Below are positions 28,222-36,517 of a stretch of 64,000 nucleotides of DNA, piece after piece. Position numbers and translations under genes: made by a program. The stretch is from an uncultured Clostridia bacterium. Its GTDB lineage: Bacteria > Bacillota > Clostridia > HGM11514. Where the stretch lies: NCBI GenBank assembly GCA_934464705.1, contig CAKSKB010000010.1, forward strand, positions 1-64,000, read 5' to 3'. Within the stretch, counting starts at the first letter, position 1. Every line of letters begins with the position of its first letter. The notes under the pieces were generated by a model. That model was not told the DNA's origin. It searched no databases and worked only from the letters and a program-made list of their open reading frames with translations.

Positions 28222-29007
28222 ATGTTTAGCTTAGAAGGAAAAGTTGCGCTTGTAACGGGTGCGTCATACGGCATAGGCTACGCAATTGCAAAGGGATTTT
28301 ACCACGCCGGAGCAAAAATCGTGTTTAACGATATAAATTCCGAACTTGTGGAAAAAGGTCTTGAATCATACAAAAAGGACGGCATCGAAGCGCACGGATA
28401 TGTATGCGATGTTACGGACGAGGCGGCAGTCGGCGAATTTATAAAGACGGTTGAAAAAGATGTCGGAATAATCGATATTCTTGTAAACAATGCAGGAATC
28501 ATCAAAAGAATACCGATGTGCGATATGAGCGCCGAAGATTTCAGAAAGGTAATCGATGTTGACCTCAATGCGCCGTTCATAGTTTCAAAAGCGGTTATAC
28601 CGTCGATGATAAAAAAGGGACACGGCAAAATCATTAACATCTGCTCCATGATGAGCGAACTCGGGCGTGAAACGGTTTCGGCATACGCCGCCGCAAAGGG
28701 CGGACTCAAAATGCTCACAAGGAACATCTGCTCCGAGTACGGCGGGCACAACATTCAGTGCAACGGAATAGGTCCGGGCTACATCGCAACACCGCAGACT
28801 GCCCCGCTTCGTGAGCGTATGCCCGACGGCTCACGCCACCCGTTTGACAGCTTTATCGTGTCCAAAACCCCTGCCGCACGCTGGGGAACCCCCGAGGACC
28901 TCGTAGGTCCGGCGGTATTTTTGGCATCGGACGCGTCTGACTTTGTAAACGGACACATACTTTATGTAGACGGCGGAATACTTGCCTACATCGGCAAACA
29001 GCCGTAA
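28222..29007 (+). CDS. kduD: KduD-type short-chain dehydrogenase (2-deoxy-D-gluconate 3-dehydrogenase / gluconate 5-dehydrogenase)
   Basis: The product has 261 residues with the SDR cofactor motif TGASYGIG, NNAG, and the catalytic Ser and YAAAK. It is closest in pattern to KduD/gluconate 5-dehydrogenases. After KduI it would reduce 2,5-diketo-3-deoxygluconate to 2-keto-3-deoxygluconate with NAD(P)H. The gene starts 10 bp after kduI with a GGAGG site and is followed 11 bp later by GH88. KDG kinase and aldolase are not in the window. Confidence 0.88.
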   Translation: MFSLEGKVALVTGASYGIGYAIAKGFYHAGAKIVFNDINSELVEKGLESYKKDGIEAHGYVCDVTDEAAVGEFIKTVEKDVGIIDILVNNAGIIKRIPMCDMSAEDFRKVIDVDLNAPFIVSKAVIPSMIKKGHGKIINICSMMSELGRETVSAYAAAKGGLKMLTRNICSEYGGHNIQCNGIGPGYIATPQTAPLRERMPDGSRHPFDSFIVSKTPAARWGTPEDLVGPAVFLASDASDFVNGHILYVDGGILAYIGKQP

Positions 29008-29018
29008 CGGAGGAATAT

Positions 29019-30152
29019 ATGGACAGTAAATTTTGGCTTGAAAATCTCTGGGACAAAACCGAAGCAAAGCTTAGGCGTACAGCGGTCAGGTGCCGTGACA
29101 TTATCCCCTACACCGCAGACCAAAACGGTCGCTTCATCGATCGCGTCAAACCCGAGCCGGAATGCTGGACAAACGGCTTCTGGGGCGGACTTATGTGGCT
29201 TATGTATAAAGCAACCGGGTGCGAGGAATACAAAAAAACCGCAAGAAAATCCGAGCAGCTTCTCGAGGCGGCATTTTCGGATTTTGAAAAGCTGCACCAC
29301 GACGTCGGTTTTATGTTCCACATTACATACGGAGCGGACTACCGCATAACCGGCGAAAAATGCGCTCTTTCAAAGGAGCTGTTTGCGGCGGCAGCGCTTT
29401 ATTCAAGATTTAATGTTGACGGAAAATTCATCCGTGCGTGGAATCAGCCCGAAGCCGCCGGCTGGAGCATAATCGACTGTCTTATGAATATTCCCCTGCT
29501 CTACTTTGCGTCGGACAAAATCGGCGATGACAGGTTCAGGCGTGTTGCAATGCACCATGCCGACATGAGCATACGCGACCACATAAGGCCCGACGGCAGC
29601 GTGAACCACATTGTTGAGCACGACCTTTTAACCGGCGAGGTGATAAAAACCTACGGCGGACAGGGTTTCGGGGAGGGTTCGTGCTGGTCGAGAGGGCTTG
29701 CGTGGGCGCTTTACGGAATAACTCTTTCTTACATTCATACAGGCAAAAAGGAGTATCTTGACGCAGCGGTGCGCACGGCGAATTACTTCTGTGCGAACAT
29801 AGTTAAATTCGATTATAAAACGCCGATTGATTTCCGCCAGCCAAAAGAACCGGAATATTATGACAGCACAGCCGGGCTTTGCGCAGCGTGCGGACTCATT
29901 GAGCTTTCAAAATGCGTTTCGGAATCCGAAGGCGAAGCTTATACAAATGCCGCCGTGAATGTTATACGGGCAACTGCAGAAAATTTCTGTCGGTTTGATG
30001 ACGAAACCGATTACATAGTCGGCTTCGGCTCGGAACGTTACCCGCACTCGGAAGCCGAGAAATCCTGTGTGCATATTCCGATAATATACGCAGACTTCTT
30101 TCTTGCCGAAAGTCTCATAAAGCTTAAAGGAACAGAGTTTCTTATATGGTAA
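29019..30152 (+). CDS. Unsaturated glucuronyl hydrolase, glycoside hydrolase family 88
   Basis: The product has 377 residues forming an (alpha/alpha)6 barrel, with no signal peptide. Family motifs include the HHDVGFMF block, whose Asp is one of the paired catalytic aspartates, and NGFWGGLMWLMYKATG near the N-terminus. GH88 enzymes release 4,5-unsaturated uronic acid from disaccharides made by polysaccharide lyases acting on glycosaminoglycans or related polymers. The product feeds KduI and KduD encoded directly upstream. GH105 is a related alternative, but the HHDVGFMF context fits GH88 better. Confidence 0.88.
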   Translation: MDSKFWLENLWDKTEAKLRRTAVRCRDIIPYTADQNGRFIDRVKPEPECWTNGFWGGLMWLMYKATGCEEYKKTARKSEQLLEAAFSDFEKLHHDVGFMFHITYGADYRITGEKCALSKELFAAAALYSRFNVDGKFIRAWNQPEAAGWSIIDCLMNIPLLYFASDKIGDDRFRRVAMHHADMSIRDHIRPDGSVNHIVEHDLLTGEVIKTYGGQGFGEGSCWSRGLAWALYGITLSYIHTGKKEYLDAAVRTANYFCANIVKFDYKTPIDFRQPKEPEYYDSTAGLCAACGLIELSKCVSESEGEAYTNAAVNVIRATAENFCRFDDETDYIVGFGSERYPHSEAEKSCVHIPIIYADFFLAESLIKLKGTEFLIW

Positions 30153-30156
30153 AAAA

Positions 30157-30190
30157 CGGTCACCGCATTTCTGCGGTGACCGATTTTTTT
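30157..30190 (+). terminator. Terminator of the kduI-kduD-GH88 operon
   Basis: CGGTCACCGCA and TGCGGTGACCG form an 11 bp perfect stem with a TTTC loop, followed by ATTTTTTT. It lies at the junction with the convergent beta-helix gene. Confidence 0.9.
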
Positions 30191-32489
30191 ATTTCAATTC
30201 TGCAATCATTGCGGAAAGCTCATCTTCGGAAAATTCGGTTTCAGTATCAGTTATTGCTATCAGCCCTCTTTCGTCCCATGTAACGGACTTCCCGAGCGCT
30301 TCCGCAATTGCACGGAGCGGAACAAATGTTCTCGACTCATATATCGCCGCCGGAACATCAATTTCCTTCTTTTCGCCGCCGACGGTGATGTTTTTGTCAC
30401 CTATGACTATGCTGATTTCGCTTCCCACCGACACGGTTTTTGTATCGGCGTCCCACGAAACTTCCTCGCCGAAGCTTTCGGAAATGCACCTTACCGGCAC
30501 AAGCGTTCTGCCATCAATAATCATGGGCTGAACATCGTTTTCCCGTGTTTCTCCGTTAACACCGAACTTGTTCGAGCCGACAAGAAGCGTAACCGCACCT
30601 GTCATTTCCGGCTCATCTGTTCTCTTTACCTCATATCTTCCCACGGTGTCAAGGCTGAAAACCTCAAAATCGGGATTTTTGCTCTTTATTGTTTCTTCGT
30701 TAAGCTTCAAATCATAATCTATTACATTAAGCTGTCCTACGGTTTTAATATTCTCAATAGTGTTATTTTCTTCAAAGTTCGTACTTGTGTACCCATCAAA
30801 ATCCAGCTTTGCACGCTGAAAATTATTTTTTATAGTATTCCCCTCTGAATAATACTCTTCAGTTGTGCCTTCGTCATTAACAAAGCTGTATGACTCCTGA
30901 AGCATAAGATATTCCGAAAAAATCATATTATTTGATATATCGTTATTCTTTGCCGCTGCCAGCTTAACCCCGGAGGTTATATCTTTTATGAAGTTATTGT
31001 TTATCTTATTATTCTTTGTATCATAAAGTCCTATTGCATAGTCAATTGTCCTGACCATACCGTTTTTATACGGAATTACTTTTAATAACCTGCTGCCGTA
31101 AGTGAGATTATCTGTTCTTATATCGAATATATCATGAATATAGTTATTGACAATTTCGTTTTGCTCTGTTCTTTCGTCAACAATAATAACCGAACCGCCG
31201 GATACCGAAAGTGCTGCGCTTATATTATTAAGTTCAACTTTATTCTCATTTCCGTTCAAAAGCACGGCAGTGTGAGGAGCACCTGAAATCTCATTATGAG
31301 TTATTTTGTTTTTATTGCCTTCAATTTTTATAGGTTCATGTTCCGTCCAGAAAAGACAGCCGGTTTTTGAGAAACCGCAGTTGTCGACAGTGTTAAGATT
31401 GCCGTCAATCGAAACCGCACCGCCGCCGAGATTATCAAAATCGCAGTTATCAATTTTTGAATCATTGCATTTTTCAAGCTTTACGGCAGTATCGGAGGTG
31501 TTTTCAAACTTGCAGTCCAAAATTTCTATATTCTCCGAATTTTTAATATCGATTGCAGACCCTAAAGTATCCGAAAACTTTATTCCGCTGATTTTAACAT
31601 TAGAAAGCTTATCGCCCGAAATATATGTTTTATCGTCCGCTATAAACTCAACATCCGCTGCAGCATCTTTAGGATAAATGAATACCGTGCCGCTTTCGCG
31701 ATCCGCATACCATTCGCCTTTTTCGTCTATAAAACTAATGTCATTTACATAAACAAGAGTTGTCAGATTAGATGGATAAGCAACTCTGCCATCAGCCGGC
31801 AAAGTATATTTTATTTTGCCCGCACCCTCGAAATTCAGAGGTATAAACCACTCTTTACTTTCTAAATTTGCATGCAAATATGCATTTTTTAGATTTGACA
31901 TATATTCATCCGTATATTCATATCCTACAGTAGCATCCGAGTTTCTTGTAACCGTTACCGAACCGTCCGGATTTTCTTCGGTATCTATTATTCTTAACGG
32001 AACTGACTCAGCGAGTATTTCCTGCCCGGGCTCTATAATGCTTGGCTTTTCAAGTTCCTGAAGTGAAGCAATCGGAAGATACTCGTTATTCTGAAGCGCA
32101 ACCGGATAAATGCCGCCTTCCTTCATTTCGCCAAGGTTTTTAATCCCTCTTACAGCTTTGGTCTTCTTTTTACCGTCGGAAATCAAAATCTTATCCTTTT
32201 CTTCCTTCGTTATATCTTCAAGCTTACCGGTTTGCGATGTTGAGAAAACAACATCAGCACCGTTTTCAGCCTTGATTGTTATGTTGCTTTTATTAAGATT
32301 AATGCTCTCGTTGTAAGTACCGCCGCGGAGCACTATAACCGAGCCACTCTCAGCTGCGTCAATTGCCGCCTGAACCGACTCCCCCGGGGACACAAATACC
32401 GTCTTCCCCGCAGCCGAAACAGACGTAAACGATGTGGCTACCATAGCGGCGCACGAAACATACGCAAGCAGTTTTTTGATTTTTTTCAT
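30189..32489 (-). CDS. Secreted right-handed beta-helix protein with copper-amine-oxidase-N stalk domains
   Basis: The product has 766 residues from the ATG at 32489, 5 bp after AGGGTGG; an upstream in-frame ATG lacks a ribosome site. A signal peptide (MKKIKKLLAYVSCAAMVATS ... VSA) is followed by the start of a parallel beta-helix (SVQAAIDAAESGSVIVLRGG) and many PbH1 coils between about residues 270 and 560 (IEILDCKFENTSDTAVKLEKC). The last 130 residues are tandem copper-amine-oxidase-N repeats (DGRTLVPVRCISESFG, ESRTFVPLRAIAEALG), usually wall or scaffold modules. It converges on the GH88 operon, so a role as a uronate-polymer lyase is attractive, but no lyase active site could be assigned. 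Confidence 0.8.
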   Translation of the reverse strand: MKKIKKLLAYVSCAAMVATSFTSVSAAGKTVFVSPGESVQAAIDAAESGSVIVLRGGTYNESINLNKSNITIKAENGADVVFSTSQTGKLEDITKEEKDKILISDGKKKTKAVRGIKNLGEMKEGGIYPVALQNNEYLPIASLQELEKPSIIEPGQEILAESVPLRIIDTEENPDGSVTVTRNSDATVGYEYTDEYMSNLKNAYLHANLESKEWFIPLNFEGAGKIKYTLPADGRVAYPSNLTTLVYVNDISFIDEKGEWYADRESGTVFIYPKDAAADVEFIADDKTYISGDKLSNVKISGIKFSDTLGSAIDIKNSENIEILDCKFENTSDTAVKLEKCNDSKIDNCDFDNLGGGAVSIDGNLNTVDNCGFSKTGCLFWTEHEPIKIEGNKNKITHNEISGAPHTAVLLNGNENKVELNNISAALSVSGGSVIIVDERTEQNEIVNNYIHDIFDIRTDNLTYGSRLLKVIPYKNGMVRTIDYAIGLYDTKNNKINNNFIKDITSGVKLAAAKNNDISNNMIFSEYLMLQESYSFVNDEGTTEEYYSEGNTIKNNFQRAKLDFDGYTSTNFEENNTIENIKTVGQLNVIDYDLKLNEETIKSKNPDFEVFSLDTVGRYEVKRTDEPEMTGAVTLLVGSNKFGVNGETRENDVQPMIIDGRTLVPVRCISESFGEEVSWDADTKTVSVGSEISIVIGDKNITVGGEKKEIDVPAAIYESRTFVPLRAIAEALGKSVTWDERGLIAITDTETEFSEDELSAMIAELK

Positions 32490-32547
32490 AAGTTCCACCC
32501 TTTCAATACATATGCTTTTTGTGATATTCGTCAATAACGACAGTTAT

Positions 32548-32576
32548 ATTTTATCACAATTGGTTCGATTTGTCAA
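32548..32576 (-). promoter_or_regulatory. Promoter of the secreted beta-helix gene
   Basis: On the minus strand TTGACA (32576-32571) is followed after 17 bp by TAAAAT (32553-32548). Confidence 0.8.
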
Positions 32577-32601
32577 GGAAATAATAAATGTTTTTTACCC
32601 C

Positions 32602-32630
32602 TTGACAAGAAGCCGAAAATAATGTATAAT
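32602..32630 (+). promoter_or_regulatory. Promoter of the riboswitch-oadB-oadG unit
   Basis: TTGACA (32602-32607) is followed after exactly 17 bp by TATAAT (32625-32630), a full consensus. Transcription would start near 32638, at the first base of the riboswitch. Confidence 0.92.
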
Positions 32631-32637
32631 ATTTCAT

Positions 32638-32764
32638 GTAAAAGGGAGTAGCAGACGGCAGATGAGCCGTTTCTGATGCGTCATTACGGCTGAATATCCG
32701 CCCGCTGCAGAATTAAATTGCGAGACTTTTGCCTACAAATGAGTGGCAAAGGTGTCGCTTTTTT
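32638..32764 (+). promoter_or_regulatory. yybP-ykoY (Mn2+-sensing) riboswitch with intrinsic terminator
   Basis: The leader carries the hallmark segments of this class: AAAGGGAGUAGC at the 5' side, CGUCAUUACG in the internal arm, and GCGAGACUUUUGCC at the 3' side. The last segment also forms the 5' arm of a terminator (32720-32758, ending GGCAAAGGUGUCGC) followed by T6. The aptamer and terminator therefore compete for the same strand. This is the layout of an ON switch, in which Mn2+ binding stabilises the aptamer and allows transcription into the downstream oadB gene. The assignment rests on motif recall, not on a covariance search. Confidence 0.88.
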
Positions 32765-32793
32765 AATATTTAATTATAAGAAAGGTGAAAAAA

Positions 32794-33909
32794 ATGTCTG
32801 AATTATTTTCAAACGCCGCCAACATACAGTGGCAGCAGATTGTAATGTGGATTATCGGCGGACTGCTGATTTACCTTGCAATCAAAAAAGATATGGAACC
32901 CACGCTTCTTCTGCCGATGGGGTTCGGTGCAATTTTAGTCAATCTTCCGCTTTCGGGCGCGGTAACGCAGGGGGCAGAAAAGGGCGTAATCGATGTTCTG
33001 TTTGACGCCGGCATCGCAAACGAGCTGTTTCCGCTTCTGCTTTTCATAGGAATCGGTGCAATGATTGATTTCGGACCGCTTCTTTCAAACCCGAAGCTTA
33101 TGATTTTCGGTGCAGCGGCTCAGTTCGGTATATTTTTCACGCTCGGTGTTGCGTCGCTCCTGGGGTTTGACCTCAAAGACGCTGCGTCAATCGCAATCAT
33201 AGGTGCGGCGGACGGTCCTACCTCAATATTCGTTGCACAGCACTTTGCCTCAAAGTATGTGGGCGCAATCATGGTTGCGGCGTATTCATACATGGCGCTC
33301 GTGCCGGTTGTTCAGCCGCCGGTAATAAAGCTTCTGACAACCAAATCGGAGCGGAAAATCAGAATGGAATACAAACAGAAATCCGTTTCCAAGCTGACGA
33401 AAATACTCTTTCCGATTATAATTACCGTAATCACCGGTATCGTTTCGCCAAAGAGCGTTGCGCTGGTCGGATTTTTGATGTTCGGTAACCTCATCAGAGA
33501 ATGCGGCGTTCTCGATTCGCTTTCCGAAACCGCACAGAAGGTTCTTGCGAATGTTATTACGCTTTTCCTCGGAATTACAATCGCAACCAAAATGCAGGCT
33601 GACCAGTTCCTCACAAAGGAAACCCTTATGATTATAGGGCTTGGTCTTGTGGCATTCATATTCGACACGGCAGGCGGAGTTATATTCGCAAAAATCATCA
33701 ATCTGTTCCTGAAAAAAGGCAAAAAAATCAACCCCATGATAGGCGCTGCCGGTATTTCGGCCTTTCCTATGTCTGCAAGGGTTGTTCATAAAATGGGACT
33801 CGCCGAGGATAACCAGAACTTCCTTCTCATGCACTCAATCGGAGTAAATGTTTCCGGTCAGATTGCATCGGTTATTGCCGGCGGCATGATACTTAATCTT
33901 ATAAAATAA
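32794..33909 (+). CDS. oadB: Sodium-pumping carboxylate decarboxylase beta subunit (OadB family), stand-alone
   Basis: The product has 371 residues with about ten membrane segments. It belongs to the OadB/GcdB/MmdB family that couples decarboxylation of carboxybiotin to Na+ export. Conserved elements are present: IGAADGPTSI (Na+-site Asp), the AAYSYMALVP helix (Tyr) and GVNVSGQIASVIAGG (Asn, Ser). The active site therefore looks intact. The ATG at 32794 follows AGGTG; a GTG three codons earlier overlaps the ribosome site. No alpha subunit or biotin carrier lies in the window. The partner gene is a 39-residue OadG-like peptide 13 bp downstream, and control is by a Mn2+ riboswitch. A function other than decarboxylation, such as ion transport, should be considered. 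Confidence 0.9.
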   Translation: MSELFSNAANIQWQQIVMWIIGGLLIYLAIKKDMEPTLLLPMGFGAILVNLPLSGAVTQGAEKGVIDVLFDAGIANELFPLLLFIGIGAMIDFGPLLSNPKLMIFGAAAQFGIFFTLGVASLLGFDLKDAASIAIIGAADGPTSIFVAQHFASKYVGAIMVAAYSYMALVPVVQPPVIKLLTTKSERKIRMEYKQKSVSKLTKILFPIIITVITGIVSPKSVALVGFLMFGNLIRECGVLDSLSETAQKVLANVITLFLGITIATKMQADQFLTKETLMIIGLGLVAFIFDTAGGVIFAKIINLFLKKGKKINPMIGAAGISAFPMSARVVHKMGLAEDNQNFLLMHSIGVNVSGQIASVIAGGMILNLIK

Positions 33910-33922
33910 CGAGGTGACTCAC

Positions 33923-34042
33923 ATGAACACACAGGCTTTTCTGAATACTCTCCCCATAATGTTTAAGGGCATGGCGGGAATCTTCATTGTCACACTTGTG
34001 ATTATCGCCTGCATGTATGCATTGCAAAAGCTGAGTAAATAA
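33923..34042 (+). CDS. OadG-like 39-residue single-span membrane peptide
   Basis: The ATG at 33923 follows GAGGTG by 7 bp and begins 13 bp after oadB. The product has one membrane helix (GMAGIFIVTLVIIACMYAL) preceded by LNTLPIMFK and ends in a short basic tail (QKLSK). The short N-terminal stretch, a GM pair entering the helix and one span match the N-terminal part of OadG gamma subunits, but the periplasmic-style Pro/Ala linker and Zn-binding tail of full OadG are missing. It probably stabilises or assembles OadB. It is followed at once by a strong terminator, so it ends the unit. Confidence 0.82.
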   Translation: MNTQAFLNTLPIMFKGMAGIFIVTLVIIACMYALQKLSK

Positions 34043-34051
34043 AAGAAATAC

Positions 34052-34083
34052 AGCGGTTTTCAGGCTTCTGAAAACCGCTTTTT
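34052..34083 (+). terminator. Terminator of the oadB unit
   Basis: AGCGGTTTTCAG and CTGAAAACCGCT form a 12 bp perfect stem with a GCTT loop, followed by TTTT. Confidence 0.92.
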
Positions 34084-34099
34084 AACACCAAAAAGGCTC

Positions 34100-34202
34100 A
34101 ATTCATGCCGAAAGGTCGGAAAAATCACCGTAACCGCATATAATATGCCCGAAGGGCAATTCATGAAGCGTTAGCTTCAATTCATGCCGCAAGGCAATTC
34201 AT
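34100..34202. repeat. Array of mini-hairpins separated by AATTCAT
   Basis: Three tiny inverted repeats, GCCC-GAA-GGGC (34147-34157), GAAGC-GTTA-GCTTC (34165-34178) and GCC-GCAA-GGC (34186-34195), are each followed by the identical 7-base spacer AATTCAT. A fourth, degenerate unit (AATTCAT-GCCGAAAGGTC) starts at 34100. The array lies between two terminators of convergent units. Confidence 0.75.
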
Positions 34203-34224
34203 TTCCTGACTTCTCCAAAAGTTC

Positions 34225-34271
34225 AAACAAAGACCCCCGACCGGCAGAGAAACAGCCGCCAATCGGAGGTC
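34225..34271 (-). terminator. Terminator of the MMPL/MFP/SLH operon
   Basis: On the minus strand GACCTCCGATTGGC and GCCGGTCGGGGGTC form a 14 bp stem including G-T pairs, followed by TTTGTTTG. Confidence 0.75.
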
Positions 34272-34279
34272 ACCGCATT

Positions 34280-36517
34280 TTATTTCTGTATCTTTATTAT
34301 CCTTACCAATCCGCCGTCCTCAATCGGTTCATCAGCATAAAGAAGGCAGTTTGACATATCTTCATCCTTCACATCGTCATACGACATCAAGGTGTAGTTA
34401 TAGTTATAATCCTGAACATAGAATTTACAGTTCTTGGAAAGCCTATAGCTGCTGCCGCCGATCACGATATTATTTTTATCAAAGCTTGAAACCTTACCGG
34501 AGGTGTTAAGCTTTTCAAGTTCGCTCATACTGATAATCTTGTTATCGGCGATTACCGCTTCAACGGCACTGCCCTTTCCCGGGCGGAGAATACCTGATAC
34601 GGTATAAGTAGATTCCTTCCCGTCAACATCCAGAGTATAAACGGACGAACCTCTCTGCTTATCACATTCGGTCACGATTCCGAAGCTCGAAAAATCCTTT
34701 GTAACATTGTTAAGCACCATAAACCCTATTTGTTTTCCGGAAAAAGCCACATAGAGAATATCGCTGCGGTCAAGCTTGTTTTTCTGAATATCGGAAAGTT
34801 TTATTGTTTTTGCCAAAGCGTCGGGGTCGGCTGAGTTTTCCGGAATATATCCGGCGTCTATAATCACCGCATCCTCCGAAAGAGCGTAATCGCCTACTGT
34901 TCTGCTCGAAAAACCGACTGCGCCGGCAACCGACGAGTTTTTGTTCATGAACGAAAGGCTGACAACGCCGCCCTTCGATGAATATTCGCACACTCTCCCT
35001 CTGTAGGAAGCATAGTCCTTATCCACATTGAATTCCTGCACGGTTCCGCTCTGCCCGAGAAACTTCGCATAATACTTTGCCGTACCGTCGACCGTTTTCT
35101 TCTCGCACGAAAGCAGCAAACCGTATTTTGCGGAAGATTCACTCTCATCTATAACCGCAACGATTTCGCCGTCTTTGCCGAGTGCAACGGTGATAAAATC
35201 GTTTATGTCATAAGCTGTTGAAAGCTGCGATACGGCTGTAGAGGATTCCAGACCGTATTCCTTGCCCGAAAGCTTAATCGATGTCACCTGCGCACGGGTC
35301 GGATAAGCTTCTTCATAAACGCCCGACTCCTTGTCGCAGTACGCATAAAGCGTGTCGGCATGAACATCATAATAAACAACATCGTTTTTGGAAATATCCG
35401 AAAAACTCTTAATGTTGCCGTCACGGATAACAAGCGTTTTGTCGGTTATGTTCCACATAGTCTTTATAGAATCGGCATCGTTGACCAAAACAGGGCCGTC
35501 CAGCTTTTTGGACTCAATTACCGAATAATCATACTCTCCGCCGGCATAGAAAACAGACATCGGCATACCGATTTCAATGCTGTCCTTAGCCTTGGAAAAT
35601 GTGGTTTTTGAAAGTTTCAGATACACAAGCGCGTTTTCGTCGATATTGACCGTAAAGAGATTTCCGCCGTCTTTAAGAACAACCGAATTGCCCGTTACGC
35701 TTTCAACCGTACCGCTCTTTTTGTCATCGGTTCCGGTTTTAATGTAAGAAACAATCTCTTTGTCTTTATTAAGTATAAGCTTTGCTTTGCAGCCGATTTC
35801 GATTCTCCGGCAATTATTTTTGTATGTTCCGCCGCTGGTTGCAATGCTGTCCGCCAAAATACTGCCGTCTGTTTTGCCGCTGCCTAAGATTATCACTTCA
35901 TCTGAAAGCGAATAATCCATTTTCGTCATAAGCTTGCTGCTTGTTCCGTTCATATCGCAGCTAAGTGCCCTGTCAAAAATAAGCGCAACAACGCCTCTTG
36001 TTATGCGGTCATCGGCATTAAAGCTGAGCCCGTCGCAGATGCCGAGTTCCTGCGCCTTGTCGATATACCCGTAAGGGTATCCCCTGCCGATTTCGCCGGA
36101 ACTGTACCCCAAAAGTCTCATAAGAATAGTAAGTGCCTGTGCATATGTGATATTTTCGCCCGGGTGGAAGGAACCGTCCGGATATCCGTAAATAAGCTTG
36201 TTTTCAGCTGCGGTCGCTATATACTTCGCACCCCAGAACGAGGAAGGAACATCGGAAAACAAAAGCGATGAGCCGCCTTCCTTATAATTTGCGGCCTTGA
36301 CCGCAATTACCGAAAATTCCGCACGGGTGATGAGATTGTCGGGAGCAAAGGTTCCGTCGCCCATGCCCGAAATTACGCCGAGGTCTGTAAGCCTTTCAAC
36401 GCTGTCTTTGTAAAATGCACCCTCCGGCACATCTGAATAATCAGCATATGCGGTAAACGCCGACGCAGCAATCACTGCCGCAAGAATTATACTTAAAAGT
36501 CTTTTTACTCTTATCAT
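34280..36517 (-). CDS. SLH-domain surface protein in the MMPL efflux operon
   Basis: The product has 745 residues. A signal peptide (ending AFTAYA) is followed by three SLH repeats in the first 200 residues (YSDVPEGAFYKDSVERL, GVISGMGDGTFAPDNLITR, YGYPDGSFHPGENITYA). The remaining 540 residues are beta-rich repeats of about 100 residues (for example GTVESVTGNSVVLKDGGNLFTVN), a pattern seen in S-layer or stalk proteins. SLH repeats bind wall polymers. The ATG overlaps the stop of the preceding membrane-fusion gene as ATGA, so it is coupled to the transporter. That suggests a wall-anchored component of the export machinery. Confidence 0.83.
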   Translation of the reverse strand: MIRVKRLLSIILAAVIAASAFTAYADYSDVPEGAFYKDSVERLTDLGVISGMGDGTFAPDNLITRAEFSVIAVKAANYKEGGSSLLFSDVPSSFWGAKYIATAAENKLIYGYPDGSFHPGENITYAQALTILMRLLGYSSGEIGRGYPYGYIDKAQELGICDGLSFNADDRITRGVVALIFDRALSCDMNGTSSKLMTKMDYSLSDEVIILGSGKTDGSILADSIATSGGTYKNNCRRIEIGCKAKLILNKDKEIVSYIKTGTDDKKSGTVESVTGNSVVLKDGGNLFTVNIDENALVYLKLSKTTFSKAKDSIEIGMPMSVFYAGGEYDYSVIESKKLDGPVLVNDADSIKTMWNITDKTLVIRDGNIKSFSDISKNDVVYYDVHADTLYAYCDKESGVYEEAYPTRAQVTSIKLSGKEYGLESSTAVSQLSTAYDINDFITVALGKDGEIVAVIDESESSAKYGLLLSCEKKTVDGTAKYYAKFLGQSGTVQEFNVDKDYASYRGRVCEYSSKGGVVSLSFMNKNSSVAGAVGFSSRTVGDYALSEDAVIIDAGYIPENSADPDALAKTIKLSDIQKNKLDRSDILYVAFSGKQIGFMVLNNVTKDFSSFGIVTECDKQRGSSVYTLDVDGKESTYTVSGILRPGKGSAVEAVIADNKIISMSELEKLNTSGKVSSFDKNNIVIGGSSYRLSKNCKFYVQDYNYNYTLMSYDDVKDEDMSNCLLYADEPIEDGGLVRIIKIQK

